Positions 45,807 to 56,747 of a stretch of 64,000 bases of DNA are shown here, one piece after another. This DNA is from Cryptomeria japonica (lineage: Eukaryota; Streptophyta; Pinopsida; Cupressales; Cupressaceae). The notes beneath the pieces are model-generated. The model was given only the letters and a program-made list of their open reading frames with translations. It searched no databases and had not been told where the DNA came from. Where the stretch lies: contig NC_081405.1 in assembly GCF_030272615.1 (NCBI RefSeq), forward strand, positions 475,606,008 through 475,670,007, written 5' to 3'. Position 1 is the first letter of the stretch, and every line of letters begins with the position of its first letter. The position numbers and the translations under genes are program-made.

Positions 45807-46479
45807 GAAAAATTGCAAATCTTAAAATCTTAAAAACAATAAAAAAATGAAAAGCAAAAAGCTAAATGAGCTAACCGACGGAGTCAATCAAGCTCTCCCA
45901 GAGGTCGTAAGCTACGAAACATACCAATTTCGTAGGGCTGCCTCACGATTTTGGTCATGCTGAAATAAAGGACAACAAAACCCTAAAGAACTCTTCTGAT
46001 CACTGGTGGAGTCACTGAAGAAGATATAAGATCATACTAAATTGCCTTAGACTCGCTCTTAATCGCTCTGAATGCAACATGATCAGAAATAAAGTGGATT
46101 CAACCTTTTAACCTTCAAGAAACCCTAATCCGTCACTGATATGAATGACTTCCAGTGACAGATACTAGATCTTGGTCGAACATGTCTATGTCAAATAAGC
46201 TTTTACAATGTCTAGAACATCTTCCAAAACCTCTTCCCAGGGCTTATACACTATTATCATGAATTTTGCCTACCCCTAAGGCATCTGCCTCAGTTACCAG
46301 ATGAGCTTCCTGCTAATGTAGGAGAAACCTCCTTTACCAATTGAGTAACTAGAGAATTACCATCTGTTGATTGATCATCTGACTTCCTGACCTATTTCTT
46401 GATATGATCTTTCTAGATTTCATTGACCTTCTCTTTCCCTTTATCATTTGATCCATCATTGTTAATCAATGGATTTTTT

Positions 46480-47410
46480 CTTCTACAAAATTTAGCTATG
46501 TGTCCAATCTTGTTGTATGCATAACTGTAACATTGTTCTTTTGAATTGCTTTTCTATAATCAGTATAATTACTTGACCTGCACTGATTAGCCATATGTCC
46601 AAATTTTCTACATGTATAGCATTTTACATTCATTCTGCAATCTTTTGTCTTATGACCATACTTATTGCATTTATAACATTGACTGGGAGCATAATTATAG
46701 TTCTGATTTTCTCTATTTCTACATTGCCTAGCCATGTGACCAAATTCATTACAAACAAAGCATCTACCATTAAATTTGTAAGCATTAAGTTGCCTTACCA
46801 GTGCCTTCTGGTTTTGATCTTCATTTGCAGTACCGAAGCTTTGACCTTGTTCAAATCCAAGTCCAATGGAATCTCGATTTTGTCTTTGACTTTTCAATAA
46901 TTCATCAAGATGTGTTGAACTAACCTTGAAGTTGTCCTTATACTCACTTGCAATAGCCAAATCATCTCTTAGAATTATCATTTGTCTCTCAAGTTCTTGT
47001 TCATTATTGTGGGATTGCACTAAGTTTGTTCTCAGCATATCATTTTCATGAACCAATCGGATGCATTCTGCAGATCTATCTTTCAGAGATCTCCCAAGAT
47101 TTTATTCATTCGTCTTCTGGTCTTCAATCTTCTTTGGCATCCTCATAGTTAGGGCTTGCATTTCATTCCTCATGACCATGTTCTCTTGACTCAACTTCTG
47201 ACATCTTTCATTAAGGGCATCCTTCTCTTCATTATCCTAATTTTGCAGAAGTTCCTTCCTCCTAGCTTAAAATGATGATAGCCTCTCCTGTAGGATAAGA
47301 ATGAATTCCTTGGTAGAATTCAATTCCTCTTGTAACTTCAATTTCTTCATCCTTTCAGCATCATAATCTTCAAGTGCTACCTCAAGTTGCTTCTCCAAAC
47401 TCATATCCAT
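46480..47410 (-). pseudogene. ORF1 of the iMet-primed element: coiled coil plus four zinc knuckles
   Basis: The frame begins at ATG 47410 (MDMSLEKQLEVALEDYDAER). It has about 200 residues of heptad-like coiled coil and then CFVCNEFGHMARQC, CYKCNKYGHKTKDC and CYTCRKFGHMANQC, three canonical CX2CX4HX4C knuckles that would bind RNA. After a phase change near 46530 a fourth, altered knuckle follows (CYSYAYNKIGHIAKFC, second Cys replaced by Tyr). Three point stops lie in the coiled coil. The knuckles are gag-like, but no copia capsid block precedes them. 45983-46480 shows no further domain. Confidence 0.8.
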
Positions 47411-47463
47411 GGATTCTAGATTCAGGATCTTCCTCAATCTGTTAAACTTCCTCTAAGGCACAA

Positions 47464-47476
47464 GGCTCTGATACCA
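47464..47476 (-). promoter_or_regulatory. tRNA-iMet primer binding site
   Basis: The minus strand reads TGGTATCAGAGCC, two bases from the LTR end at 47479. This is the common Ty1/copia-type primer site complementary to initiator tRNA-Met, and it marks the right LTR as the 5' LTR. Confidence 0.9.
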
Positions 47477-47478
47477 AT

Positions 47479-48384
47479 TGTTGGAATCCAAGAACACTGA
47501 GAGGGGGGGGTGAATCAGTGTTCTACCAGAATGATCAATTTTAACCTTATTAAAATATGCATTCACCAACTGGTATAATGGTACATATAAGATTGAAAGA
47601 AGTAAAGCAATAAATAAGAAAATCGCACAAATGAATACCATAACACAGAGAATTATACATGGAAAACCTCAAAGAGGAAAAACCACGGTGGGATTTGTGA
47701 CCCACAATATCAATCCATTGGCCATATGAAGAGATATTACATAATATGGGGGCCTTCACATGTAGGAAGGCTTACAACCTAGAGCACACATCTCATCACA
47801 AAGGAGTCTCACTAGCTACAATCACTCGAAATAAGAAAACATAAAACTGAACTCATTTAATGCATCTTCTATGCCTGATTGAGTTCCAGTTCAAGCTCTA
47901 TCTGTTCCGATTTTCAAACCCTAAACCCTTACCGGAATAACCTCTTACATAATCAAAATTTCTCGCATTAAAATTATCTCTCTCACACTCATATTTTATT
48001 CCCTCATATCAAAAAATGATCTAATCAACTGACCTATATACCCTTACAATCTTCCATGCCTTATGTTGGCTTACATAGATAATTACAAAATGAATATACA
48101 AGTTGGCTCAATTACATATATACATAAATATCAAAATCAATTGTCAATTTTTGGATCTCCCAAATGATGTCAGCCTCCTATACCGATATTTTGTGTAAGT
48201 CATGTCGGCCTGCAATGTCGGTACCCATAGAATTCCTCCTATTGGTGAAGATACTTGTCAGTGTCGGTGTCGGTGCCGATGAAGTGTTTGTCAGTGAACA
48301 ACCAAACCAAGCTATGAAAACTAGAACATGTTGCCATCAATGACAACATATTGAGACCAGTCAAATGAGTGTCAATTGCCAACA
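47479..48384 (-). repeat. 5' LTR of the iMet-primed element (906 bp)
   Basis: It begins TGTTGGAATCCAAG and ends GCCAACA, matching 22393-23297. The interrupted gypsy LTR resumes at 48385. The only matching flank bases are an A run, so the target duplication is not resolved. Confidence 0.87.
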
Positions 48385-48479
48385 AAAGAATGGTCATTGC
48401 CTACGTCTCCTATTTTGAACACGTCTTTTCATCATTCATTGATTCTATGATATTATTTTCTCCCAAAACTTGTACTGAT

Positions 48480-48940
48480 GGTATCATTTTATCCCCATTT
48501 CAATCCTATGGTATCAATTTGTCCCAAAACATGTCTTAATGATATTATTTTCTCCCCCTTTTGGTCATACGATATCATTTTATCCCAAAACCTATTCTAA
48601 TGACATCAAATTGAACCCATTTCATGTCCTATGGCATGATTTTGTCCCCATTTTGATCCTATGGCATCATTTTTATCCCATTTCATGTCCTATGACATCA
48701 TTTCATCCCAAAATCTATTCTAATGACATCAATTTGATCCGATTTCATGTCCTATGGCATCTTTTTTATCCTATGGTATCATTTTGTCCCAAAGCCTATT
48801 CTAATGGCATCAATTTGATTCAATTTCATGTCCTATGGCATCATTTTGTCCCTAGTTTGATCCTATGGCATCATTTTAATCCAATTTCATGTCCTATGAC
48901 ATCATTTCAATCCCATTTTCTATCCTTTGACTCATTTTAA
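48480..48940. repeat. U3 minisatellite of catgtcctatggcatcattt units
   Basis: tttcatgtcctatg(g/a)catc recurs at about 48622, 48683, 48746, 48826 and 48879, alternating with ttgatcctatggcatcatttt and cccaaa.cctattctaatg. The spacing varies from 53 to 80 bp. The 133-codon frame across it is a repeat artefact. Confidence 0.8.
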
Positions 48941-49540
48941 CTAATTTTCCCAATTCTTCCCAATTTCACCCAATTTGATTAAATTTGACCAAATCCTTGT
49001 CCGTGGACATCAATTTGACTTGATTCCCTCCTAGGTTTAATTAATTATTTAATTAATTAAACCATTTTCATACTAACATTTGTTCTAAGATAAATAAATA
49101 ATATTTAATTATTTATCCCTTTAATCTATCAATTAAATAAATTTATTTTATTTAGTTGAGGAATAAATTAACAAATTATATTTATTAATTTATTATAAAT
49201 GTCTTCTTCTAAGAGAAATAAATAATATTTATTTATTTATCCCTATATTTATCACTTCCACAATTAAATAAATCTATTTTATTTAATTGTTTAATCAATA
49301 AATATGATGAGAAAATTAATAAATTATATTATTTATTAATTTGTCATAAATATCTTCTTCTACCTACTACTTTTATTTATTAATTCTCCATATTATCCTC
49401 TTTTCTTGATAGACTTGATCTCTCCATCTTTTTCCATTTTTTATCATCTTCTAAATGGCAACTTTGAGTTGCATTCAAACATGTCCATTCATTTTCTCAA
49501 AAAATAATTCAATCTCAGTCGTTCATTGAAATTCAAATTT

Positions 49541-49550
49541 CTATAAAAGG
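49541..49550 (+). promoter_or_regulatory. TATA box of the split LTR
   Basis: ctataaaagg, about 1.17 kb into the LTR, followed 20-35 bp later by cattcttcactc, a plausible start region. It would fire rightwards toward the open frame at 49990. Confidence 0.55.
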
Positions 49551-49989
49551 AGGCCTCATTCTTCACTCAAAAATAATAGTTTACTTCTTGTTATTCTATC
49601 AAATAAATTTTCTAGTATCCACATTGTTATTCTATCCAAATAATCTTAGAATCATGATTTCTAGTATTCTCACTATCATTATCCCTGCTTTTAATCTTAT
49701 TTATGCACATTGTAACTTGAGAGTGGCATATCACCATTAGAGAAGAAAGAAGAAGCAGCAAGGCTTCATCAAAGGAGTGTAGAAATGATGATTTGATTCA
49801 TGTTTTCATTCACACTTTGTTTTGGTCTCATTGGTTAGATTAGGATTAATTTGCATGATTGTATGAGTTTCGTGATTTTTTTGATCATGTTTATAGCTAA
49901 TTCTCGATTTCCTAGTTGATAGAGATCATTCCAAATTAGGCTATTTGTAAGGTGTTTAGCAGAGACAAAATTTATTGCAGTATTTTGAG

Positions 49990-50605
49990 ATGGACACTCT
50001 AGTGAGGTTGACAATGAAGAAGGTTGAACAGGCCTTCCTAGGTAGGGTTAGCAACATTCACCTTGAATGCTTGCTTGGGACTAACAATGACTTAGTCATT
50101 GTGATAGTGAAGTGGGTGTTGGGAGAAGACTTCCCCGCCAACAAATCCCAATACTGGGTGGACACAGACATTTTGTCTCGCTTCGTAGGGTCACTTCTAG
50201 ACTTGGGTGAATTGGCACCCATTATAACTAAAATGACTTGGGGCCTATTTGGAGAAGATCTTGTTGGCAGGTTGGACCAAGTTTTGGAGCATGCACAGTA
50301 TAAAATTGGGCTTCTTGTTGCTACTGACTTAAAGACCTTTGTGCAAAAAGACACGGTTGTGCCATGGATTTCCTTCATTGGCATTTTTTGTACCATGTGC
50401 ATTGAGGAACACCATAACCATTCCATCCCCACACGTGAATTTCTAAAGAGGCTTTCAAGAGAAGACCCAACACTGGACATGGAGTGGATAGAAGGATTTA
50501 AGGTTATGGTTTTTTAACGAAACCTGGATTCTGAAGGGGATGAGTGGTCAAATGACTACGGGGATGAGGACAAGGATGAAGATGATGGCCAAAATTTGTC
50601 CAACT
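49990..50605 (+). CDS. Unrecognised 175-codon frame with acidic continuation
   Basis: From ATG 49990 (MDTLVRLTMKKVEQAFLGR) it runs 175 codons to a TAA at 50515. Beyond that single stop the phase stays open for 29 more codons with a strongly acidic end (NLDSEGDEWSNDYGDEDKDED). The body is helical and hydrophobic without a signal peptide (NDLVIVIVKWVLGEDF, YWVDTDILSRFVGSLLDLG, WGLFGEDLVGRL, SFIGIFCTMCIEE). It is GC-richer than its flanks, suggesting real coding ancestry. ttgcag just before it could be a 3' splice site. It could be the last exon of a host gene or a captured gene fragment; the stop at 50515 may make it a pseudogene. Confidence 0.5.
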
Positions 50606-52779
50606 AACTTAGGGTCCAACTTCTCCTCCTAGATGTTGCTTTTACCGAAGACTAGAGATAACAAATATTTTTGTAATTTTGCCTTTTTAGAAAAAACACG
50701 CATAATTATGTAAATACCACTAAAAAAATATACATATATAAATCTTACACAACTTTTAACAAACTATGAATGGGTGCATTTCCTAAGTTCTTTTCTTTAC
50801 ATTTTCTATGAAGACTGCATGAAAATTAAAATGGTGCATAAGGAAAACATCCATCCATTATATCATCAAGTAGGTAAAATCCTCTGCCAAAAAGAGAGCT
50901 TGTGTTTCATCGGGTGTGCCAAAAAGTATTGTTGATCCCTAATAAGGCTCTCACCTTAAATAATGGGAATCAAGAAGCTTCATATGTTTGGGACCTAATG
51001 TGACCTATGAAACAACCTTCGGGATATTAGAAGTTGACGCTTTGAATTTTAGAGGAGGTGGAAAGGGGATATGATAAATAACATCCAAACTGATAGACTT
51101 TGAGGAAAATGAAAGAAAGTATTGGAGTTGAGGAAAAATCAACTCTACAACTCCCAAAGATCATCTGCATGCAAACCTGTCACAGAAGGAGAGAAGCAAA
51201 AAAAGCTATGGAGGCCAGAATTCAGAGATCCAAAAAATAGGAGTCATATTGATTGTGCAATAAGAATGCAATTCAATAATTACAGTTGTTATGAAAATAC
51301 AAAGAGAGAATCATTATAAGAGGATACTCGAAACCCTAAAGAATTATAAGATTCCTAAGTTTAGCTTAAGCATAGAGTATAATAGACTAATAATTAAATA
51401 AATAATTATTAGCTAATAAAAGATAACTCTAACAGAAAACTTCAATGTATGCAGAGCTTGTCCAACATTTAGACACTCTTTCGGAAGCATGCTATAAAGA
51501 TTACCTATTTTGCGGATTAGGCATGGTAAATTATAACCTCCTTGATCACTAGGAAGAGAACAAAATTCACAAAGTGACTCAAACATAGGACATAACTTTC
51601 AAATCTTCCCATGGAAAGTATCTGCAAAGACCAAACAAAATGGATAACCTAGATATTTTTAAATGACTCCTTTCCACACATCCTATGTAAACAACATAAT
51701 CTAGAACCTATTTTTATAAAAATGGGAGAATAGATATGTACAATATCCATATTTCATAAATAGAGGAACTAGGGAAGTGCTAATTAAGAATAATAATCAT
51801 GCATTCATAAACGATACAGAGTATTATTTATAATAACACCAAAGGTAAAAAAGGCAAGGTCTGTAATTCACAAAAAACAATAAGGCTCCAATGCTAATCA
51901 TTATTCATTTAGGAAAATGAAAAGGGGAATTATTTCTTTTCCCTTTAAACTATTACATTCATGGAAGTTTGGGATCCATTCCTTGGAAGTCTAGAAAGGA
52001 AGAACGCATGTAATTACATCCAAAAAATGCTCAGAGATCAAAAGACCCCCTTTTTACAAATCACTCTCTGGTTTTTATAACCATTTTCCAAAAATATATT
52101 ATTGCTTGGCGACAGGACCCTACAGAGATGAGGCCAGAGGGGTGTTGTTAACTATCTTTGCACTGGAGAGCTTTGAATCATGGATATCTCCTTGATTGTT
52201 GGCCTAGAAAACATCTATAGTTTTGGTCATGATTAAGGAGATAACTTGCTTGCCAAAAGTTCCTTGATTCATGCATGCACACCTTTCCTTTGATTCATTT
52301 CCATCATTGATCTTGCATGGTTATCGTATCTTAATGGTTGAGGATCGTTGTCTACCCATGGTGGAGATGTAATCGGCACACATGTTTAACAGTCAGAGAC
52401 CTTTGTGGTGCTTCATCTTTCTTGGTGAAGCCTCTTTACAGTGGAGACAAGAGCCCATAAGGCTTCTTTATAAGAGCTTTGTGGGAGGATTTTAATTACC
52501 CACAGTTGTGATGTGTGGCAGGCAACGAGGGTTTTCCTGAAAGAAGTGTGATTAGTCTTTGTGTGGGAGTGGGACCCACCATGCGTTGTAGCTGATAAAA
52601 GAAAATTGCCATTGTCTTCATATTTAAAAGTCATAAAAACCAACTACTGTAGAAAAATCCACAGTTATTTTAGGCTGAAGCCAATTATTGTCTTTCTTAT
52701 TTGAAAGTGCTACTTGGGAATAGTCAATAGAATTTATAATGCTAACTATAATGACAATTTGTCACTCTTCTTCATCATT
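50606..52779. other. No gene recognised
   Basis: AT-rich sequence with scattered stops in all frames. Frames at 51122-51319 and 52413-52643 are short and show no known domain. Nothing repetitive stands out. Confidence 0.4.
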
Positions 52780-53340
52780 ATCTTCTAATGTCATTGTGTC
52801 ACTCTTTTTGATCATTTTATTCTAATGCCTTTTATATTATATTAACTCTTTATTGAATTTTTTGGTGTTGTACTACTCCCTCTATAATCCTCATTGTAAT
52901 TGATTTCTTTCTTAATCCATTAAGAAAACAAAAAAACAAAAAACCTCTTTTTTGAAATGACTTGTGCCCTTTCAAAAAAAATTAACGTCTTGGTAAAATG
53001 AAATAATTTACAAAGATTGACCCAAAAATAAGATGATTCACTAAAAGCGATCGGCCCAAATTGACTTGATTGAATATTTGACCTAGCTTAAACCATAATA
53101 ATAAGCCAATATAACAGTGGCAAAAGCCATAATTTTTTCATCAAAATGTTCCTATGAAATATTGAAATGTTTTCTTGAACTAGACAAACAATTATTACTA
53201 CAAACACTTTATCATCTTAAGACTAAGCATTTTTACGTCATTATAAATCATAGTATTTTCAAATTATGGCTTATAAAGAGAAAAAAAATAGTTCATCGAA
53301 ATATTCCAAATTAGATTTAAAAATAGTTCTAATAAATTGA
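52780..53340 (+). repeat. LINE 3' end and PR-4-downstream-like block, first copy
   Basis: gttgtactactccctctataatcctcattgtaattg (about 52868-52903) with ttcttaatccattaa matches 56093-56155, the 3' end of the LINE relic. The next 250 bp (gattcactaaaagcgatcgg, aagccaatataaca, gaactagacaaacaattatta) match 56210-56390, the region downstream of PR-4. So part of the PR-4 flank exists here as well. Confidence 0.55.
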
Positions 53341-56165
53341 CTTATAGCCTTGACACATTAGAACTATTTTTTACTCTATTTTAAGCTCTAAGTTGGTCAT
53401 GAATTTAAAACTAAATTTATATTGACACATCCCAACCCTTGGCTGCCTTGGATCCCTAGTGAATTATAAGAGGTGATTCATAGTAGGGTAAAAGTACAAA
53501 GTTGTGTCACACTTTTATAAGGAAATGGTTAATGTCGATTCAAAATTTTAAATTAAATCAATAGAAAGTGAAATATATGTGTTGAATTTTGAAATGATGT
53601 AAAATAATAAAATTTATATTCTTTTGTCTATTTTATGTTTGTAATTTTAACAAATTTAAAAAATTTTATGAATATAGGTTTTTATAAAGTAAATACTATA
53701 ATTTAGTTGCTGATAAAATGCTGAAATTGAAGTTACACAAACCATCACACTTTTTTTATTAAATTTTACCTTTTTCTCTTCAATTTTTGTTGTATAGTGA
53801 TAGTTTGAAACTTTAGTGCATGAAAATATTTTTTACTATTTTCTATAAATAAATATTTTTAATAAATTTGAAAAGTTGTGTGTGCTGAAATATAACTCTT
53901 TCCAATTGCCACCAACTTTTTTCTTAATTATTTATCCAAATTAGAAAAGAATTATATCATCTTGGCATAGATTCTTTTCTCTATTGCATCATATATTTTT
54001 CAAAAAATTTAAATAAATTTTAGTATTTTTTCATGACAAGAGAATCAACCTTATATTTTAGTGCTAATGACCCACTTTCAATAAAAATAAAATATAAAAT
54101 ATAAAAAATAATTAAAATATTAAAAGATTTATATTTTGAAAAATTCACTTATAGATCTATAAAATGGTATTTTTACATTTCAAAAAAAATATTGTTTATA
54201 AGAGTAGGAGTTGTTGAAAAATCAAGTTTTTTTTATTTTTGGTAATTAGACCCAAAGTGGTATAAAATATACATTTAGTAGACACTTCCAATTAGAAAAG
54301 TTGTGGTCCATATATAACTTAGCTATAATGAATTTGTATAGATCATATGTTTGACTAAAATTAATTTTTAGTTAGAATTACTTAAATTCACTTGTGTTGA
54401 TAAGCTGACCTGAAATGTGACATTTTTTTGCTTGTACCCAATAATATCATGACACACCTTGGGATCCCTTTGAGCATTAAAGTCTCACTCAAAGAAATAT
54501 GGGAATGTTTCTTGTCTAAAATCTAAAATAAACTCCTAAATTGGACCAATAGATTTCTATCCATCACTAATAGAATTTAAGTTGTCAATAAAATCCTCTT
54601 AACTATTTATTCTTACATCTCTTCTTGTTGTCTTCCCTCTAAAACTTGTTATGCTTGTAATCTCTTCGATTAATGAGGGACTTTTTTCAAGCTAAGTTGG
54701 GAAATAAAAATGCCTAGTTGTGACTTCATGGATTTGCAATGTTCAACCAAAAGATAGAGGAGTATTGAGAGTCATAGATCCTTGTACTCAAGGAATTTGT
54801 CTCACAACTAAATAGATTGTAAGGGCATTGTATTGTCATGCTCCTTGGAAACATCTGGTTCTCCATCATATTCAAACTGTAATTGTTGGTCATTCACAGG
54901 ACTTGGTAAACGAGAAGGATAAAATTCTTCTTTCCCTTTATATTTCAAAACTCATGGTTCTACCCTTTCAATTCCATTTGGAGTTCTTGATAGACTAATT
55001 CAAAAAAATTATCTTGGTATGATTAAACCTTGAGTCATGGATTAAGTTTTGACTCCTCCTCCATTTAGAATATCCCCTTGATTCATCAAGGCAATGCTCC
55101 TCTTGCTAACAACAAAAAACTTAAAGATAAACAAATCTTTTAAAAAGCATTCAATTTTTTTCGAGACTTGTTGGATCCCATTATATTTGACTAAAAATAA
55201 TTTCAACAACTTACATTTCAATTTGGGTTGTCCCATTCAAACAATACTATACTTGAAAAAGTCCAATAATTATCTACCTCTCAAACTTTATTATTTGTTG
55301 TTTGTCACTTGCCATGATAAATTCCTTCAAGATTGGAAATGATCCAAGAATCAAAACCTTCAATTATTTCTTCTCAAAACTATCTATAGACAACTCCCTC
55401 CTTTTATATCCTTGTCTTGTTGTCATAACCTCAAATTATACTACAAGTTTAGCTAATCTAGATGGGGCAAGTTAGACTCTCTTATTTGGAGTTCCAAATT
55501 TGCTACTCAAGCCTAACTAATTTCTTGGAATTTCTACATGTTAAAGTCTCTATTGGTGATTCACATTTAGACCTCTTAGGTTTAGATCTGTCAAATTCCT
55601 ATTTGATCCTAATGTAATGGTCCCTAAGCAAAATTAGTGATTTTCATCTTTTTGTGGTGGAAGCCCTATTTTTTCACCATTACACCTTGGTTGACCTACA
55701 AGCTCAACTCATTTTATTTGAGCCTAAAACTAAAGTCAATGACTACAAAATTGGTCCAACAATGTCGATATGTCAAGAGAATATTGTAATGTTTGTTGAC
55801 TATCACAATTTATTGGGATGATAAATTTCCATGATGTTTTGAGGTTCCTATCATAGATGTAGAGCTTTGCCCCATCTAATGTGGCTTATTTCTTTGTTGA
55901 CAACTTCATTGGTTTGGGCTAACTTCTTGTTTTACCTACTCAATGTTGGTGATTTAAGGAAGATTAATAACTAGTTCAACTGTCTTACTTTAGCAACCCT
56001 TCTAACTACGAATATCACAACCTTGAGACAACATTATCTTCTAATGTATTTTCCATTATATCTACCTTGTATTGAGTTATTGAGTTTTTTTTGCTATTAT
56101 ACAACTCCTTTCATAATCCTCGTTGTAATTGTCTTCCTTCTTAATCTAATAAAATAATTGTAACT
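53341..56165 (+). mobile_element. LINE (non-LTR) relic 1, C-terminal part
   Basis: It parallels LINE relic 2 (59855-61070): gacacatcccaacccttggc, then (after an insert) gggatccctttgagcattaaagtctcactcaaag, gattgtaagggcattgtattg and ctcatggttctaccctttcaattcc. In plus-strand frames this gives decayed phrases of the LINE post-RT region. It ends near 56150 with a 3' end of the usual kind (ctttcataatcctcgttgtaatt, aatctaataaaa). No catalytic RT motif remains here. Confidence 0.6.
53486..54439. mobile_element. 954-bp insert in LINE relic 1 with imperfect inverted ends
   Basis: LINE relic 2 is continuous across this point (gaggtgaagcatggcatt), whereas relic 1 has 954 extra bp. The insert begins GGGTAAAAGTACAAAG...TGTCAC and ends GTGAC...TTGCTTGTACCC, so the ends are roughly inverted. 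It is AT-rich, has no coding frame, and no clean target duplication was found. It may be a DNA-transposon derivative. Confidence 0.4.
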
Positions 56166-56747
56166 TTTAACTTTTCCAAAAAGTTTTAACATCTTGATAA
56201 ATAAATTTTAATGATTCACATACACTGATCCCGAAAAAAATGACAATCCACTAAAAAACGAGTGCCCCACATCAAACTAATTGAACAATTGATCTTATAA
56301 GCCAATATAACATTGACAAAAACCATAAAAAAAATTTCAAAATACTCCGTGCAAAGTTAACATATTTTCTTAAACTAAACAAACGATTATTACCATAGAC
56401 AATTCAATCCACCATCTCAACACAAACATTCTCAAATCATTAGTAAATCATTTTTCACTCCAAACTTTTTCCAACCATCAAATTTAAGAAAGATGAAATT
56501 AAATTCACACACAATAAAATCTGAAATCACAAAGCCATACGATCAAATACCGTCCAACACTCCATAAGAAACTAAAATAAAAAGCAAATCTTCAACTCAC
56601 AAACAGGACAAATGGTCGACTTCCATAAACCCGGTCGACCCAACACACTACCACAAACCAAACATTTTACTTTATTTATGTATCTGCATTCATTCAACGA
56701 TGTCTATGCAGCCGACAAAATGACTTCTACGTGGATACATCCGTGTA
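56166..56747 (-). other. PR-4 3' flank
   Basis: No gene. A minus-strand AATAAA (about 56673-56678, context cataaataaagtaaa) lies about 70 bp after the PR-4 stop and is the likely polyadenylation signal. 56627-56690 reappears at 62169-62221. Confidence 0.55.

Larger units (their letters stand above)
28039..45977 (-). mobile_element. Giant-LTR Ty3/gypsy element, 17.9 kb, nested insertion
   Basis: Direct repeats 28039-34045 and 40202-45977 (about 6.0 and 5.8 kb) flank a 6.16-kb gag-pol interior. Both LTRs begin TGT.GGGTGAATATTTTG and end AAGGACAACA. The flanks AAACT (28034-28038) and AAACC (45978-45982) fit a 5-bp target duplication with one change. A tRNA-Arg-like primer site adjoins the right LTR, giving minus orientation. 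The LTRs together are about twice the length of the coding interior. LTR differences of roughly 6% over 170 bp (by eye) make it younger than the element it interrupts. No clear polypurine tract precedes the left LTR (34046-34070), which is odd. Confidence 0.9.
40202..45977 (-). repeat. 5' LTR of the giant element (5,776 bp)
   Basis: It has the same order as the left LTR: palindromes 45806-44828, U3 frame 44648-41115, TATA box 40960-40951, then R-U5 to 40202. Relative to the partner it lacks one palindrome unit in each of two places and about 150 bp within the frame. Its U3 frame keeps one phase throughout. Confidence 0.88.
22393..48384 (-). mobile_element. iMet-primed LTR element without visible pol, carrying nested insertions
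   Basis: Two direct repeats of 905-906 bp (22393-23297 and 47479-48384), both starting TGT.GGAATCCAAGAACACTG and ending GTCAATTGCCAACA, flank the unit. A tRNA-iMet type primer site adjoins the right LTR and a polypurine tract adjoins the left LTR, so transcription runs right to left. The interior encodes a coiled-coil/zinc-knuckle ORF1 (46480-47410) and an unrecognised ORF2 (23540-27997). I found no protease, integrase, reverse transcriptase or RNase H between them, so it is probably non-autonomous. Without its two insertions it would be about 6.8 kb. The target duplication is unclear (TAAAA against AAAGA). Confidence 0.85.
48385..49970 (+). mobile_element. Remainder of the Tat-like LTR split by the 26-kb insertion
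   Basis: It continues the LTR begun at about 22378. U3 has a minisatellite (48480-48940), then several ttaattaatt / aataaataata inverted repeats (49035-49370), then a TATA box (tttctataaaaggaggcc, 49539-49555) and a pyrimidine-rich start region. The layout parallels LTR copies X and Y. The right end is not clear; it must fall before the open frame at 49990. Confidence 0.6.

Noticed and set aside
48539-48940. 133-codon frame
   Set aside because: Entirely within the U3 minisatellite; the apparent protein repeats reflect DNA repeats.
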